DNA of 64,000 bases from Bradyrhizobium xenonodulans (GTDB taxonomy: Bacteria > Pseudomonadota > Alphaproteobacteria > Rhizobiales > Xanthobacteraceae), in contig NZ_CP089391.1 of NCBI RefSeq assembly GCF_027594865.1, positions 2,262,501-2,326,500 of the forward strand. Direction: 5' to 3'. The position numbers and the translations under genes were made by a program. The notes beneath the pieces are model-generated. The model worked only from the letters and a program-made list of their open reading frames with translations, searched no databases and had not been told where the DNA came from. Below are positions 43,040 to 50,335 of the stretch, piece by piece; position 1 is the first letter of the stretch, and the number at the start of each line of letters is the position of its first letter.

Positions 43040-44263
43040 TTAGTCCACCGCCTTCGTCACGATACGGATCTCCGAGGTCAGCGTCCGGTGCACCGGGCAC
43101 TTGTCGGCGATTTCCATCAGCTTCTTGCGCTGCTCGGCATCGAGCGCGCCGTCGATTGCGATGTCGCGCTCGATCTGGTCGAGCATGCCATCCCGCGTCT
43201 CGCACTCGGCGCAGTCCTTGGCGTAGATTTTTGAGTGCCTCAGCGTGACGGTGACGCGATCGAGCGGCAGCGACTTGCGGTCGGCATAAAGGCGCATGGT
43301 CATGGAGGTGCAGGCGCCGAGGCCGGCCAGCAGGAAGTCGTAAGGGCCGGGGCCGGCATCCTCACCGCCGGCGGCGACCGGCTCGTCAGCCACCAGATGA
43401 TGCGGGCCGACGGTGACGATCTGGTTGAACTTGCTCTTGCGGGTCTCCTGCACGACGACCTTGCGCGGCGCCTCAGGGAGATCCATCGCTTTCGCTGGTT
43501 TTGCCGTGTCGATGTAGCGGCTGGCCCAGGCTGCGATCATGTCCGCGGCATAGAGCGCGTCGGCGGGCTTGGCCAAGAGATGATCGGCATGGTCGAGCGA
43601 GACGAAGCTCTTGGGATGCTTGGCCGCAACAAAGATCTTCGTCGCATTGTCGATACCGACGGTGTCGTCGACCGGCGAGTGCATCACCAGCAGCGCCTTG
43701 TGCAGTCCCGTGATGTCCTCCATCAGTTCGTGCTCGGCGATGTCGTCGAGGAATTCGCGCTTGATCCGGAACGGGCGGCCCGCGAGCGAGACTTCGACCT
43801 CGCCCTGCGCGCGGATGTTGTCGAGATGCTCCCTGAAAAGGCCGGTGACATGCGCGGGATCGGAAGGTGCCGCGATGGTCGCGACCGCCTTGGCCTCGGG
43901 AATTTTGCCGGCTGCTGCCAGGATCGCCGCGCCGCCGAGGCTGTGGCCGATCAGGAGCGACGGCGCCTTGCGGGTCGTGCGCAAATGATCGGCGGCACGC
44001 ACGAGATCGGCGACGTTGGAGGAGAAGGTCGAATTGGCAAAATCGCCTTCGCTGGAGCCGAGCCCGGTGAAGTCGAAGCGCAATACCGCGATGCCCCTGG
44101 CGGCGAGCGCGACCGAGATGCGCTTTGCCGCCAGTGTGTCCTTACCGCAGGTGAAGCAATGCGCGAACAGCGCGAACGCCGCGGGCTCGCCGTCCGGCAG
44201 CTCCAGCGCGGCTGCGAGCTGATGGCCGCCTTCGCCCGTGAATTGGAAGCGTTCCGTCGGCAT
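43040..44263 (-). CDS. Alpha/beta hydrolase fused to OsmC-family domain
   Basis: 407 residues. Residues 1-~250 are an alpha/beta hydrolase (LFAHCFTCGKDTLAAKRIS, RFDFTGLGSSEGDFANSTFSSN, nucleophile elbow GHSLGG near 105-110, VDDTVGIDNATKIF, DHADHLL). Residues ~270-407 are an OsmC/Ohr domain with a reactive Cys in GLGACTSMTMRLYADRK and a second Cys region KDCAECETRDGMLD, followed by KCPVHRTLTSEI. OsmC domains reduce organic hydroperoxides with thiols. The fusion is known in several proteobacteria; the substrate link between the halves is unknown. It lies 24 bases after the molybdoenzyme gene. Confidence 0.92.
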   Translation of the reverse strand: MPTERFQFTGEGGHQLAAALELPDGEPAAFALFAHCFTCGKDTLAAKRISVALAARGIAVLRFDFTGLGSSEGDFANSTFSSNVADLVRAADHLRTTRKAPSLLIGHSLGGAAILAAAGKIPEAKAVATIAAPSDPAHVTGLFREHLDNIRAQGEVEVSLAGRPFRIKREFLDDIAEHELMEDITGLHKALLVMHSPVDDTVGIDNATKIFVAAKHPKSFVSLDHADHLLAKPADALYAADMIAAWASRYIDTAKPAKAMDLPEAPRKVVVQETRKSKFNQIVTVGPHHLVADEPVAAGGEDAGPGPYDFLLAGLGACTSMTMRLYADRKSLPLDRVTVTLRHSKIYAKDCAECETRDGMLDQIERDIAIDGALDAEQRKKLMEIADKCPVHRTLTSEIRIVTKAVD

Positions 44264-44287
44264 GGGCTTCCCCCCTGTTGCTTGACC

Positions 44288-44950
44288 CTAATCGCCTGAA
44301 TAGCGCTGCTCGGCCCAAGGATCGCCGCGGTTATGATAGCCGCGAACTTCCCAGAAGCCCGGCGCATCGTCGGTCAGGAACTCGATCGCCTGGAGCCACT
44401 TCGCGCTCTTCCAAAAATAGAGATGCGGCACGACCAGCCGCACCGGGCCGCCATGCTCGTCCGACAGCGGCTGGCCCGACCAGCTATGGGCGAGCAGCGC
44501 GTCCTCGGCCGCGAAGTCGTCCAGCGCGAGGTTGGTGGTGTAGCCGTCATAAGAATGCAGCACGACGAAGCGCGCATCCTCGCGCGGCTGGCACGCCGCA
44601 AGCAGCTCGCGCGTCGCAAGCCCTTCCCACAGATTGTCGTAGCGCGACCATGTCGTCACGCAATGGATGTCGGACGTGGATTGCGCCTGCTTCCGTGCGG
44701 CAAACTCGGCGAAGGTCCAGAACACCGGGTTCTCGATCGCGCCATAGACGTCGAGCCGCCAGCGCTCGCGCGAGACCGGGGGCACTACGCCGAGATCGAG
44801 CACCGGCCAGTCTTTTGTCAGGTGCTGTCCTGGCGGCAGGCGCTGGTCTTCCGGCCGCGTGACCTTTCCCGTGAGGAAGCGGCCTTCGCGCGCCCATTTC
44901 TCCTTGGTGCGCGTCAGCTTGCTGTCGGGCGGCTCGTTGTCGTCGGCCAT
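44288..44950 (-). CDS. Sulfite oxidase-like molybdopterin oxidoreductase (YuiH type)
   Basis: 220 residues, no Tat signal, so cytoplasmic. The Moco-binding Cys is probably Cys97 in SDIHCVTTWSRYDNLWEGL, with GLPxxH-type context and the later block DEHGGPVRLVVPHLYFWKSAKWLQAIEF. The length and lack of a dimerisation domain fit the small YuiH-like sulfite oxidase-like proteins rather than full sulfite oxidase. The physiological substrate is unknown. It follows the MFS gene after 18 bases and precedes the hydrolase-OsmC gene, suggesting one operon. Confidence 0.88.
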   Translation of the reverse strand: MADDNEPPDSKLTRTKEKWAREGRFLTGKVTRPEDQRLPPGQHLTKDWPVLDLGVVPPVSRERWRLDVYGAIENPVFWTFAEFAARKQAQSTSDIHCVTTWSRYDNLWEGLATRELLAACQPREDARFVVLHSYDGYTTNLALDDFAAEDALLAHSWSGQPLSDEHGGPVRLVVPHLYFWKSAKWLQAIEFLTDDAPGFWEVRGYHNRGDPWAEQRYSGD

Positions 44951-44968
44951 GATCTACTCGTAAATGGG

Positions 44969-46291
44969 CTACTCGTGGCGGTGCATCGCGGAGGCGTGCT
45001 TGGTGTCGCGCATGGTGGAATAGATGATCAGCGACAGGCAGATGATTCCGGCGAGATAATAGTAGAACCATTCTTCGTGCCCAATGCTCTTGAAATAGAG
45101 CGCGATGGCCGGCGCCGTGCCGCCGAAGATCGAGACCGTGATGGCATAGGGCAGGCCGACGCCGAGCGCGCGGACGTTGGTCGGGAACAGCTCGGCCTTC
45201 ACCACCGCGTTGATCGACGTGTAACCGGCGACGAAAAGCCAGGCGCAGCAGATCAGGATGAACGCCATGAACGGCGATTTGGTCTCCTTCAGCGTCATCA
45301 GCAGCGGCACGGTCGCGAGCGTGCCGGCGACACCGAAGAAGATCAGCAGCGGTTTGCGGCCGATCTTGTCGGAGATGGCGCCGTAGATCGGCTGAAGAAT
45401 GGTCGCGAAGATCAGCGTGCCGAAGATCACGAAGGTGGTCTGGTCCTCGGTCAGCCCGACCGAGAGTTTGACGAAGGTCTGCATATAGGTGGTGAATGTG
45501 TAGAACGCCGCGGTGCCGCCGGCGGTCAGGCCGACGACCAGTAGCAGCTCGCGCGGATAGCGCAGCAGATTGGTGAGCGAGCCGGTCGGCTTCACCACCT
45601 TCTTCGCCTCCTCGAACGCCTCGGTCTCATGCAGGCCGCGCCGCATTACGGCGGCAAAGATCGCGAGTGCCGCGCCGATCGCGAACGGGATGCGCCAGCC
45701 CCAGGCCTTCAGCTCCTCCGGCGTGAGGAAGACTTTTTGCAGCAGCAGGAGCACGATGATGGCGGTGAGCTGGCCGCCGATCAGCGTGACGTATTGAAAG
45801 CTCGAATAAAAGCCGCGGTGCCTGGGGTCGGCGACCTCGCTCAAGTACGTGGCGCTGGCGCCATATTCGCCGCCGAGGCTCAGGCCTTCGATGACGCGGG
45901 CGAGCGCGAGGATCACCGGTGCCGCAAGGCCGATCGTCGCATAGGTCGGCGTCAGCGCGATGATCAGCGAGCCGAAGCACATGAAGACGACCGACAGCGT
46001 CAGCGAGATGCGACGGCCGAAATGGTCAGCGAGATAGCCGAAAAACCAGCCGCCCAGGGGCCGCATCAGAAAGGTCGCCGCGAACACGACGGCGACGTTC
46101 AATTGCTGCACGACAGGGTCGTTGCCGGGGAAAAAGGCTGGAGCGAAATAGAGCGCGAACGCCGTATAGGCGTAGAAATCGTACCACTCGACGAGATTGC
46201 CGATCGAGCCGATGAAGATCGCCTTGATCCGGCGCCTGGCGTCGGCGATGTCAATGTGGTCGGAGGCCGGTTGGGTTGCTTGCTCTGTCAC
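44969..46291 (-). CDS. MFS transporter, metabolite:H+ symporter type
   Basis: 440 residues from a GTG at 46291, which sits after GAGAGG and leaves a 29-base gap to the P450 gene; the frame also runs upstream into that gene without family character. Twelve membrane helices. The family motif FLMRPLGGWFFGYLADHFGRRISL near 80-100 and the N-terminal FIGSIGNLVEWYDFYAYTAFALYFAPAFFPG, as in KgtP/ProP-type transporters, are present. A dicarboxylate or other organic acid is the likely solute. It lies between the P450 and the molybdoenzyme genes. Confidence 0.9.
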   Translation of the reverse strand: MTEQATQPASDHIDIADARRRIKAIFIGSIGNLVEWYDFYAYTAFALYFAPAFFPGNDPVVQQLNVAVVFAATFLMRPLGGWFFGYLADHFGRRISLTLSVVFMCFGSLIIALTPTYATIGLAAPVILALARVIEGLSLGGEYGASATYLSEVADPRHRGFYSSFQYVTLIGGQLTAIIVLLLLQKVFLTPEELKAWGWRIPFAIGAALAIFAAVMRRGLHETEAFEEAKKVVKPTGSLTNLLRYPRELLLVVGLTAGGTAAFYTFTTYMQTFVKLSVGLTEDQTTFVIFGTLIFATILQPIYGAISDKIGRKPLLIFFGVAGTLATVPLLMTLKETKSPFMAFILICCAWLFVAGYTSINAVVKAELFPTNVRALGVGLPYAITVSIFGGTAPAIALYFKSIGHEEWFYYYLAGIICLSLIIYSTMRDTKHASAMHRHE

Positions 46292-46320
46292 GTCCGGCCT
46301 CTCCGCGCGTTTGGAAAGGC

Positions 46321-47541
46321 CTACATCGCCCTTCCGAGCAAAAATGGCAACTGGCGGGGGCCTCTGACCGTGCCTTGCGACCAGGTCACGGTGCCGGCCG
46401 GGTCGAGGGCGAAGTCCGGAATGCGCTTCAGCCATTCCTCCAGTGCAACCTGCATCTCCATGCGCGCAAGGTTGGAACCGACGCAGCGATGGATCCCGAG
46501 GCCGAAGGCGGCGTGGCGGTTCTCCCGGCGGTCGATCACGACTTTGTCAGCGTCCGGAAACATCTTGGGGTCGCGGTTCGCCGCCGGGAAGGACAGCAGC
46601 ACCATGTTGCCCGCCTTGACCGGACAGCCGGAGACCGTGGTCTCCTTGACGACCTCGCGCGCCATCGTCACCGGCGAATAGGCACGCAGCAGCTCTTCCA
46701 CCGCGGTCGGGATCAGCCCGGGCTCGGCGATGAGGCGCTCGCGGTCGGCCGGCGTCCTGGCGAGATGCCAGAGCGAGGAGCCGATCGCGCTCCAGGTCGT
46801 ATCGATGCCGGCGATCAGCAGCAGTCGCAGCGAACCCAGCACGTGTGATTCTTCCAGCGGCTGGCCTTCCTTGTCCTTGGCGTTCATCAGATAGGAAATG
46901 AGATCGTCGGTCGGCCTCGACCTGCGTTCCTCGATCTGCGTCCTGAAATAGGCGCTCATCTCCTGCACGGCCTCAAGCAGCTTGCTCTCGTCCTTGATGC
47001 TGAGCTCCAGGATCATGTGAATCCAGTTGATGAAGAGATCGCTGTCGCTCTCGGGGATGCCGAGCATGTGCGCGATCGCTTGAACCGGGATGTATTTGCT
47101 GTAGCGCGCAGCGGCGTCGACCTTGCCGTCGGCGATGAAGCCGTCGATCAGCTCGTTGCAGATGGCGCGCATCCGCGGTTCCAGCTTCTTCATCGCATCC
47201 GGCGTGAAGGGCGGCAGCAGCAATTGCTTGGCCGGCTTGTGCACGGGCGGATCGGAGGTGATCGGCGGGGCCGCGTTCCTGGTGAGTTCGGGCCGGACGT
47301 CGCGGACGATGATCCGGCGCGAGGAGAAATGCTCGGGGTCGTTGGCGATCTCGCGCACCGCGTCATAGGTGGTCGGCATATAGCAGCCGAGGAAGCGCTC
47401 GGTATGCACGACGGGGCTCGCGGCCCGCAGCTCGTCCCAGATCGGGAAGGGATCGTCCGTCCATTGCGGATCGGTGTGGTCGAAATCGTTGACCCAGTCG
47501 GTCACGGGCGGATGGGCGGCGGGCTGGCTGACGTCGGACAT
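46321..47541 (-). CDS. Cytochrome P450 (bacterial class I)
   Basis: 406 residues, soluble. I-helix AGIDTTW (244-250), ExxR at Glu283-Arg286 (EELLRAYSPVTMAR), and heme loop FGLGIHRCVGSNLARMEM with proximal Cys353. N-terminal regions LLLPPFTPDAMKKLEPRMRAI and the C-helix are normal. It would hydroxylate an unknown substrate with electrons from the 3Fe-4S ferredoxin encoded 62 bases upstream; no ferredoxin reductase gene is nearby. The family number cannot be assigned by eye. Confidence 0.95.
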   Translation of the reverse strand: MSDVSQPAAHPPVTDWVNDFDHTDPQWTDDPFPIWDELRAASPVVHTERFLGCYMPTTYDAVREIANDPEHFSSRRIIVRDVRPELTRNAAPPITSDPPVHKPAKQLLLPPFTPDAMKKLEPRMRAICNELIDGFIADGKVDAAARYSKYIPVQAIAHMLGIPESDSDLFINWIHMILELSIKDESKLLEAVQEMSAYFRTQIEERRSRPTDDLISYLMNAKDKEGQPLEESHVLGSLRLLLIAGIDTTWSAIGSSLWHLARTPADRERLIAEPGLIPTAVEELLRAYSPVTMAREVVKETTVSGCPVKAGNMVLLSFPAANRDPKMFPDADKVVIDRRENRHAAFGLGIHRCVGSNLARMEMQVALEEWLKRIPDFALDPAGTVTWSQGTVRGPRQLPFLLGRAM

Positions 47542-47603
47542 CTCGGAATCCCTCGGGGTTCGTGTTCGCGGAAGGCACGCAGGGCGCGCGGACAGGGGTC
47601 GCG

Positions 47604-47813
47604 CTACTCCTCGATCACATCGATCGCGATTTCCGGACAGTTGGATTTGGCAAGCCAGGCCTTGTCTTCAAGGCCGGGCGGCACGATGCCGTTCCCGGCT
47701 TCATGGGCGTTGCCGTATTCGTCGAGCTCGAACAGCTCCGGCGCCAGCGCCTTGCAGCGCGCGTGGCCCTGGCATTTGTCGGGATCGACGTGAACCTTCA
47801 GTCGCTCGGTCAT
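47604..47813 (-). CDS. [3Fe-4S]-type ferredoxin with CxxHxxC motif
   Basis: 69 residues from the ATG at 47813; upstream in-frame sequence is not part of the family. The cluster motif is Cys14-QG-His17-AR-Cys20 with Cys59-Pro60 later (CxxHxxC...CP). The position between the first two Cys is His instead of the Cys, Gly or Ala usual in P450-linked ferredoxins, and three Cys remain. Its gene precedes the P450 gene, so the pair forms a redox unit. Such His-containing ferredoxins partner P450s in Rhodopseudomonas-type bacteria. The nearby TetR gene may control both. Confidence 0.92.
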   Translation of the reverse strand: MTERLKVHVDPDKCQGHARCKALAPELFELDEYGNAHEAGNGIVPPGLEDKAWLAKSNCPEIAIDVIEE

Positions 47814-47877
47814 GGCGGCTTCCTCGGCGTGTGCGCGGGCCGAAAGGGCGGCGCGCATTCCTCATGTGAGTTTTATC

Positions 47878-47893
47878 CGCGGCATTTGCCGCG
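47878..47893. promoter_or_regulatory. 16-bp palindrome CGCGGCA-TT-TGCCGCG
   Basis: A perfect 7-bp inverted repeat in the gap between the ferredoxin/P450 unit and the divergent TetR gene, 65 bases before the ferredoxin start. Its position suits an operator for the TetR regulator or a repressor of the ferredoxin promoter. It is GC-rich, so chance is harder to rule out. Confidence 0.4.
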
Positions 47894-47922
47894 AGCTTTA
47901 AGTTATATACTATTACATTCGC

Positions 47923-47939
47923 GACAGGCTTCCCCTGTC
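47923..47939. promoter_or_regulatory. GACAGG-N5-CCTGTC inverted repeat before the TetR gene
   Basis: A perfect 6-bp inverted repeat 30 bases before the TetR-family start. An AT-rich stretch TTAAGTTATATACTATTACA lies immediately left and should hold the promoter. Autoregulation by the TetR protein is a natural reading. Confidence 0.42.
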
Positions 47940-47968
47940 AAGCGCAAACTTATAGGCTTCGCCGCAAC

Positions 47969-48616
47969 ATGCGTTCACAACTCGCCCGCAAGCCCGGGAA
48001 CACCTACCACCATGGCGATCTCCGCGACGCCTTGATCAAGGCCGCGTTGCGCGAGGCGGAGCAGGGCGGGGCCGAGGCGATCAGCATCAAGGCGCTGGCG
48101 AAGCAGCTCGGCGTTTCGCAGCCGGCGCCCTACCGGCATTTCGCCGATCGCGAGGCGCTGCTTGCGGCAGTGACGGCGGAGGCGTTCCGGCAACTCTCGA
48201 CAGTGCTGCGCGAGGCGATGGCCAAGTCGTCGAAGCAATCGAAATTGTCGCGGCTGGCACAGGCGACGCTCGACTTCGGTCTGCGCCGCAACGGCATCTA
48301 TCGCCTGATGTTCGCATCGCGCACCGTGTCCTGCGCGGCCAAGGGCAGCGAGTTGCACGAGGCGACGCGCGAGACCTTTGCGCTCGTGATCGAGGCGCTG
48401 GAGGCCCCGGCCGTCGGCTATCTGCGCGAGCGGCAAGCGCTCAAGATCTGGGCGGCGCTGCACGGGGTCGTGATGCTGGCGGAGCAGGGCTTGTTCACCG
48501 GCGAGGCCGCGCATGCCACGCGCGAGGAACTGGTCGAGGATTTCGTGAACGAGACCAGGGCCGCGCTCGCGGTCGCGATCAAGGATGCGCGGCGCCAGAA
48601 GAAAGCCGGCGCTTAA
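47969..48616 (+). CDS. TetR/AcrR family transcriptional regulator
   Basis: 215 residues. The N-terminal helix-turn-helix is at ~10-60 (KPGNTYHHGDLRDALIKAALREAEQGGAEAISIKALAKQLGVSQPAPYRHFADREALLAAV), typical of the TetR family; the rest is a ligand-binding helical domain (TetR_C-like, including FGLRRNGIYRLMFASRTVS). Divergent from the ferredoxin-P450 unit, which it probably controls. The last bases overlap the convergent racemase-like gene by 4. Confidence 0.93.
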   Translation: MRSQLARKPGNTYHHGDLRDALIKAALREAEQGGAEAISIKALAKQLGVSQPAPYRHFADREALLAAVTAEAFRQLSTVLREAMAKSSKQSKLSRLAQATLDFGLRRNGIYRLMFASRTVSCAAKGSELHEATRETFALVIEALEAPAVGYLRERQALKIWAALHGVVMLAEQGLFTGEAAHATREELVEDFVNETRAALAVAIKDARRQKKAGA

Positions 48617-49251
48617 GCTTTCGCCTTCAGTAGCTTCATCAGCTTATCGACTGCACTGTCTGGCGTTGTCACGACAAGCCGGCCGGTGGCCTCGGCGACC
48701 AGGGGCGCCGTTGCCGCGATGCTGAACTGGGTCAGCGCAATGACGTCGCAATCGCGCAGGTCCTTTGAAGCTTCCACAATCAGCCTGTCGTGCGCGGCGC
48801 GGTCGCCGCGGTCGAGCGCCGCCAGCGCGCCTTCGGCAAGCTTCGGCACGACCTGGACCGAGGCCGGAAACTCCGGCGGCATCGAGATCAGCGTCGGCGG
48901 GAAGGTCGAGAGCAGCCCGATTCGCTTGCCCATCTTGACCGCTCGCTCGATCATGGCCTCGTTCGGCTTGAGCACGGGCATCGGCGCATGGGCCTGCGCG
49001 ACGGCCTCGATGCAGGGGCCGAACGCCGAGCAGGTGAACAGGATTCCGTTCGCTCCGGTCGCTGCCGCATAATCCCCGAGCGCGAGAAAACGTTCGGTCA
49101 TGGCGTCGTTGAGCCGGCCGTCGCGCGCCAAATCCGCCGACAAACTATCATCGAGCAGGTTCATCAGCCGCGCCTCCGGCCACGCCTTCGCGAACGCCGC
49201 CTCGATCGGGGCGATGGAGTGCTTCAGGGCGTGGATCAGGGCGATGCGCAT
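48613..49251 (-). CDS. Aspartate/glutamate racemase-superfamily protein with one catalytic Cys
   Basis: 212 residues. The N-terminal half keeps a catalytic Cys (ILFTCSAFGPC, Cys74), but the second-half site, normally a GCT-type loop, reads CDVIALTQFSIAA, with Thr174/Gln175 where the second Cys is expected. True racemases need both Cys, so decarboxylase or isomerase chemistry, or a non-racemising role, is more likely. Other features (IGLLSTFPPTLISMPPEF, VVTTPDSAVDKLMKLL) are family-like. It lies next to an amino acid transport and aminotransferase cluster and converges on the TetR gene with a 4-base overlap. Confidence 0.78.
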   Translation of the reverse strand: MRIALIHALKHSIAPIEAAFAKAWPEARLMNLLDDSLSADLARDGRLNDAMTERFLALGDYAAATGANGILFTCSAFGPCIEAVAQAHAPMPVLKPNEAMIERAVKMGKRIGLLSTFPPTLISMPPEFPASVQVVPKLAEGALAALDRGDRAAHDRLIVEASKDLRDCDVIALTQFSIAATAPLVAEATGRLVVTTPDSAVDKLMKLLKAKA

Positions 49252-49267
49252 GGGAGTCGTCTTTTCT

Positions 49268-49295
49268 CCCTCTCCCCGTTCTGACGGGGAGAGGG
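49268..49295. terminator. 12-bp hairpin downstream of the binding-protein gene
   Basis: CCCTCTCCCCGT, loop TCTG, ACGGGGAGAGGG, in the 61 bases between the racemase-like gene and the binding-protein gene. Its core is the same CTCTCCCCG palindrome as at 31618. On the minus strand it would follow the binding-protein stop at 49313. There is no T-run, so termination strength is uncertain. Confidence 0.55.
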
Positions 49296-49312
49296 CCGGG
49301 GTGAGGGGCTCT

Positions 49313-50323
49313 TTACTTGAACGGAATGGCGTACATCAAGCCGCCCTTGCTCCAGAGGCCGTTGAGGCCGCGGTCGAGCTTGAGCGGGCTCGCCTTGCCG
49401 ACATTGCGCTCGTAGATCTCGCCGTAATTGCCGGTGGCCTTGATTGCCGTGACCAGCCATTTGTTGTCGAGCCCGAGCCGCGAGCCGAGGTCGCCGGAGG
49501 CACCGAGCAGGCGCTGGATCGCCGGCGTCTGCGACTTCGTCATCTCCTCGACATTGGCCTGCGTGACGCCGAGCTCCTCGGCCTCGATCAGGCCGGAATG
49601 CAGCCACGTGATGATATCGCTCCAGACCTCGTCGCCGTTGCGGGTGAACGGGCCGAGCGGCTCCTTGCTGATGGTCTGCGGCAGCACGACGTAGTCGGCC
49701 GGGTTCGGCGCCGCGGTCGTCACGGCGCCGGCGAGCGCGGAAGCGTCCTGGGTCATGGCGTCGCAGCGGCCGCCGAAGAAGGTCTGGTACATGGTGTCGA
49801 CGCGGTCGAATACCAGCGGCTTCCAGTCGATGCCGTTGGCGCGGCCGTAATCGCCGAGCGTGACTTCATGCGTGGTGCCCTGCGCGACGCAGACGGTAGC
49901 GCCCTTGAGATCCTTGATGTCCTTTACGCCCAGGTCCTTCTTCACGACAAAACCCTGGCCGTCGTAGAAGTTGATCGGGCCTTGGCGCAGGCCGAGCGTC
50001 ACGCCGCGCAAATAGGTCTGCGTCGAATTGCGGTAGAGCACGTCGATCTCGCCCGATTGCAGCGCCGTGAAGCGGTTTTGCGCCGTCAGCGAGACGTAAC
50101 GCACCTTGCTGGCATCGCCGAGCACGCCGGCGGCGAGCGCACGGCAATAGTCGACGTCGAGCCCCTTGTAATTTCCTTGCGAGTCCGGCGCGGAGAATCC
50201 GGCAAAGCCGGCACTGACGCCGCACACCAGCGTGCCGCGGCTTTTCACCGTGTCCAGCGTCGCCGCCGGCGCCACAACCGTCGATGCCGCGAGCACGCCC
50301 GCTGCGATAACCACTTGCCTCAT
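49313..50323 (-). CDS. Amino acid ABC transporter substrate-binding protein, AapJ type
   Basis: 336 residues with a signal peptide (MRQVVIAAGVLAASTVVAPAATL). The family profile of AapJ-like periplasmic proteins is clear: LDTVKSRGTLVCGVSAGFAGFSAPDSQGNYKGLDVDYCRALAAGVLGD at the mature N-terminus, RNSTQTYLRGVTLGLRQGPINFYDGQGFVVKKDLGVKDIKDLKGATVCVAQGTTHEVTL, and a C-terminal GLDNKWLVTAIKATGNYGEIYERNVG. It delivers amino acids to the AapQM-like permeases encoded 3 kb away on the other strand. It is in the same direction as the aminotransferase and RpiR genes, 12 bases behind the former. Confidence 0.94.
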   Translation of the reverse strand: MRQVVIAAGVLAASTVVAPAATLDTVKSRGTLVCGVSAGFAGFSAPDSQGNYKGLDVDYCRALAAGVLGDASKVRYVSLTAQNRFTALQSGEIDVLYRNSTQTYLRGVTLGLRQGPINFYDGQGFVVKKDLGVKDIKDLKGATVCVAQGTTHEVTLGDYGRANGIDWKPLVFDRVDTMYQTFFGGRCDAMTQDASALAGAVTTAAPNPADYVVLPQTISKEPLGPFTRNGDEVWSDIITWLHSGLIEAEELGVTQANVEEMTKSQTPAIQRLLGASGDLGSRLGLDNKWLVTAIKATGNYGEIYERNVGKASPLKLDRGLNGLWSKGGLMYAIPFK

Positions 50324-50335
50324 GCTACTCTCCCC

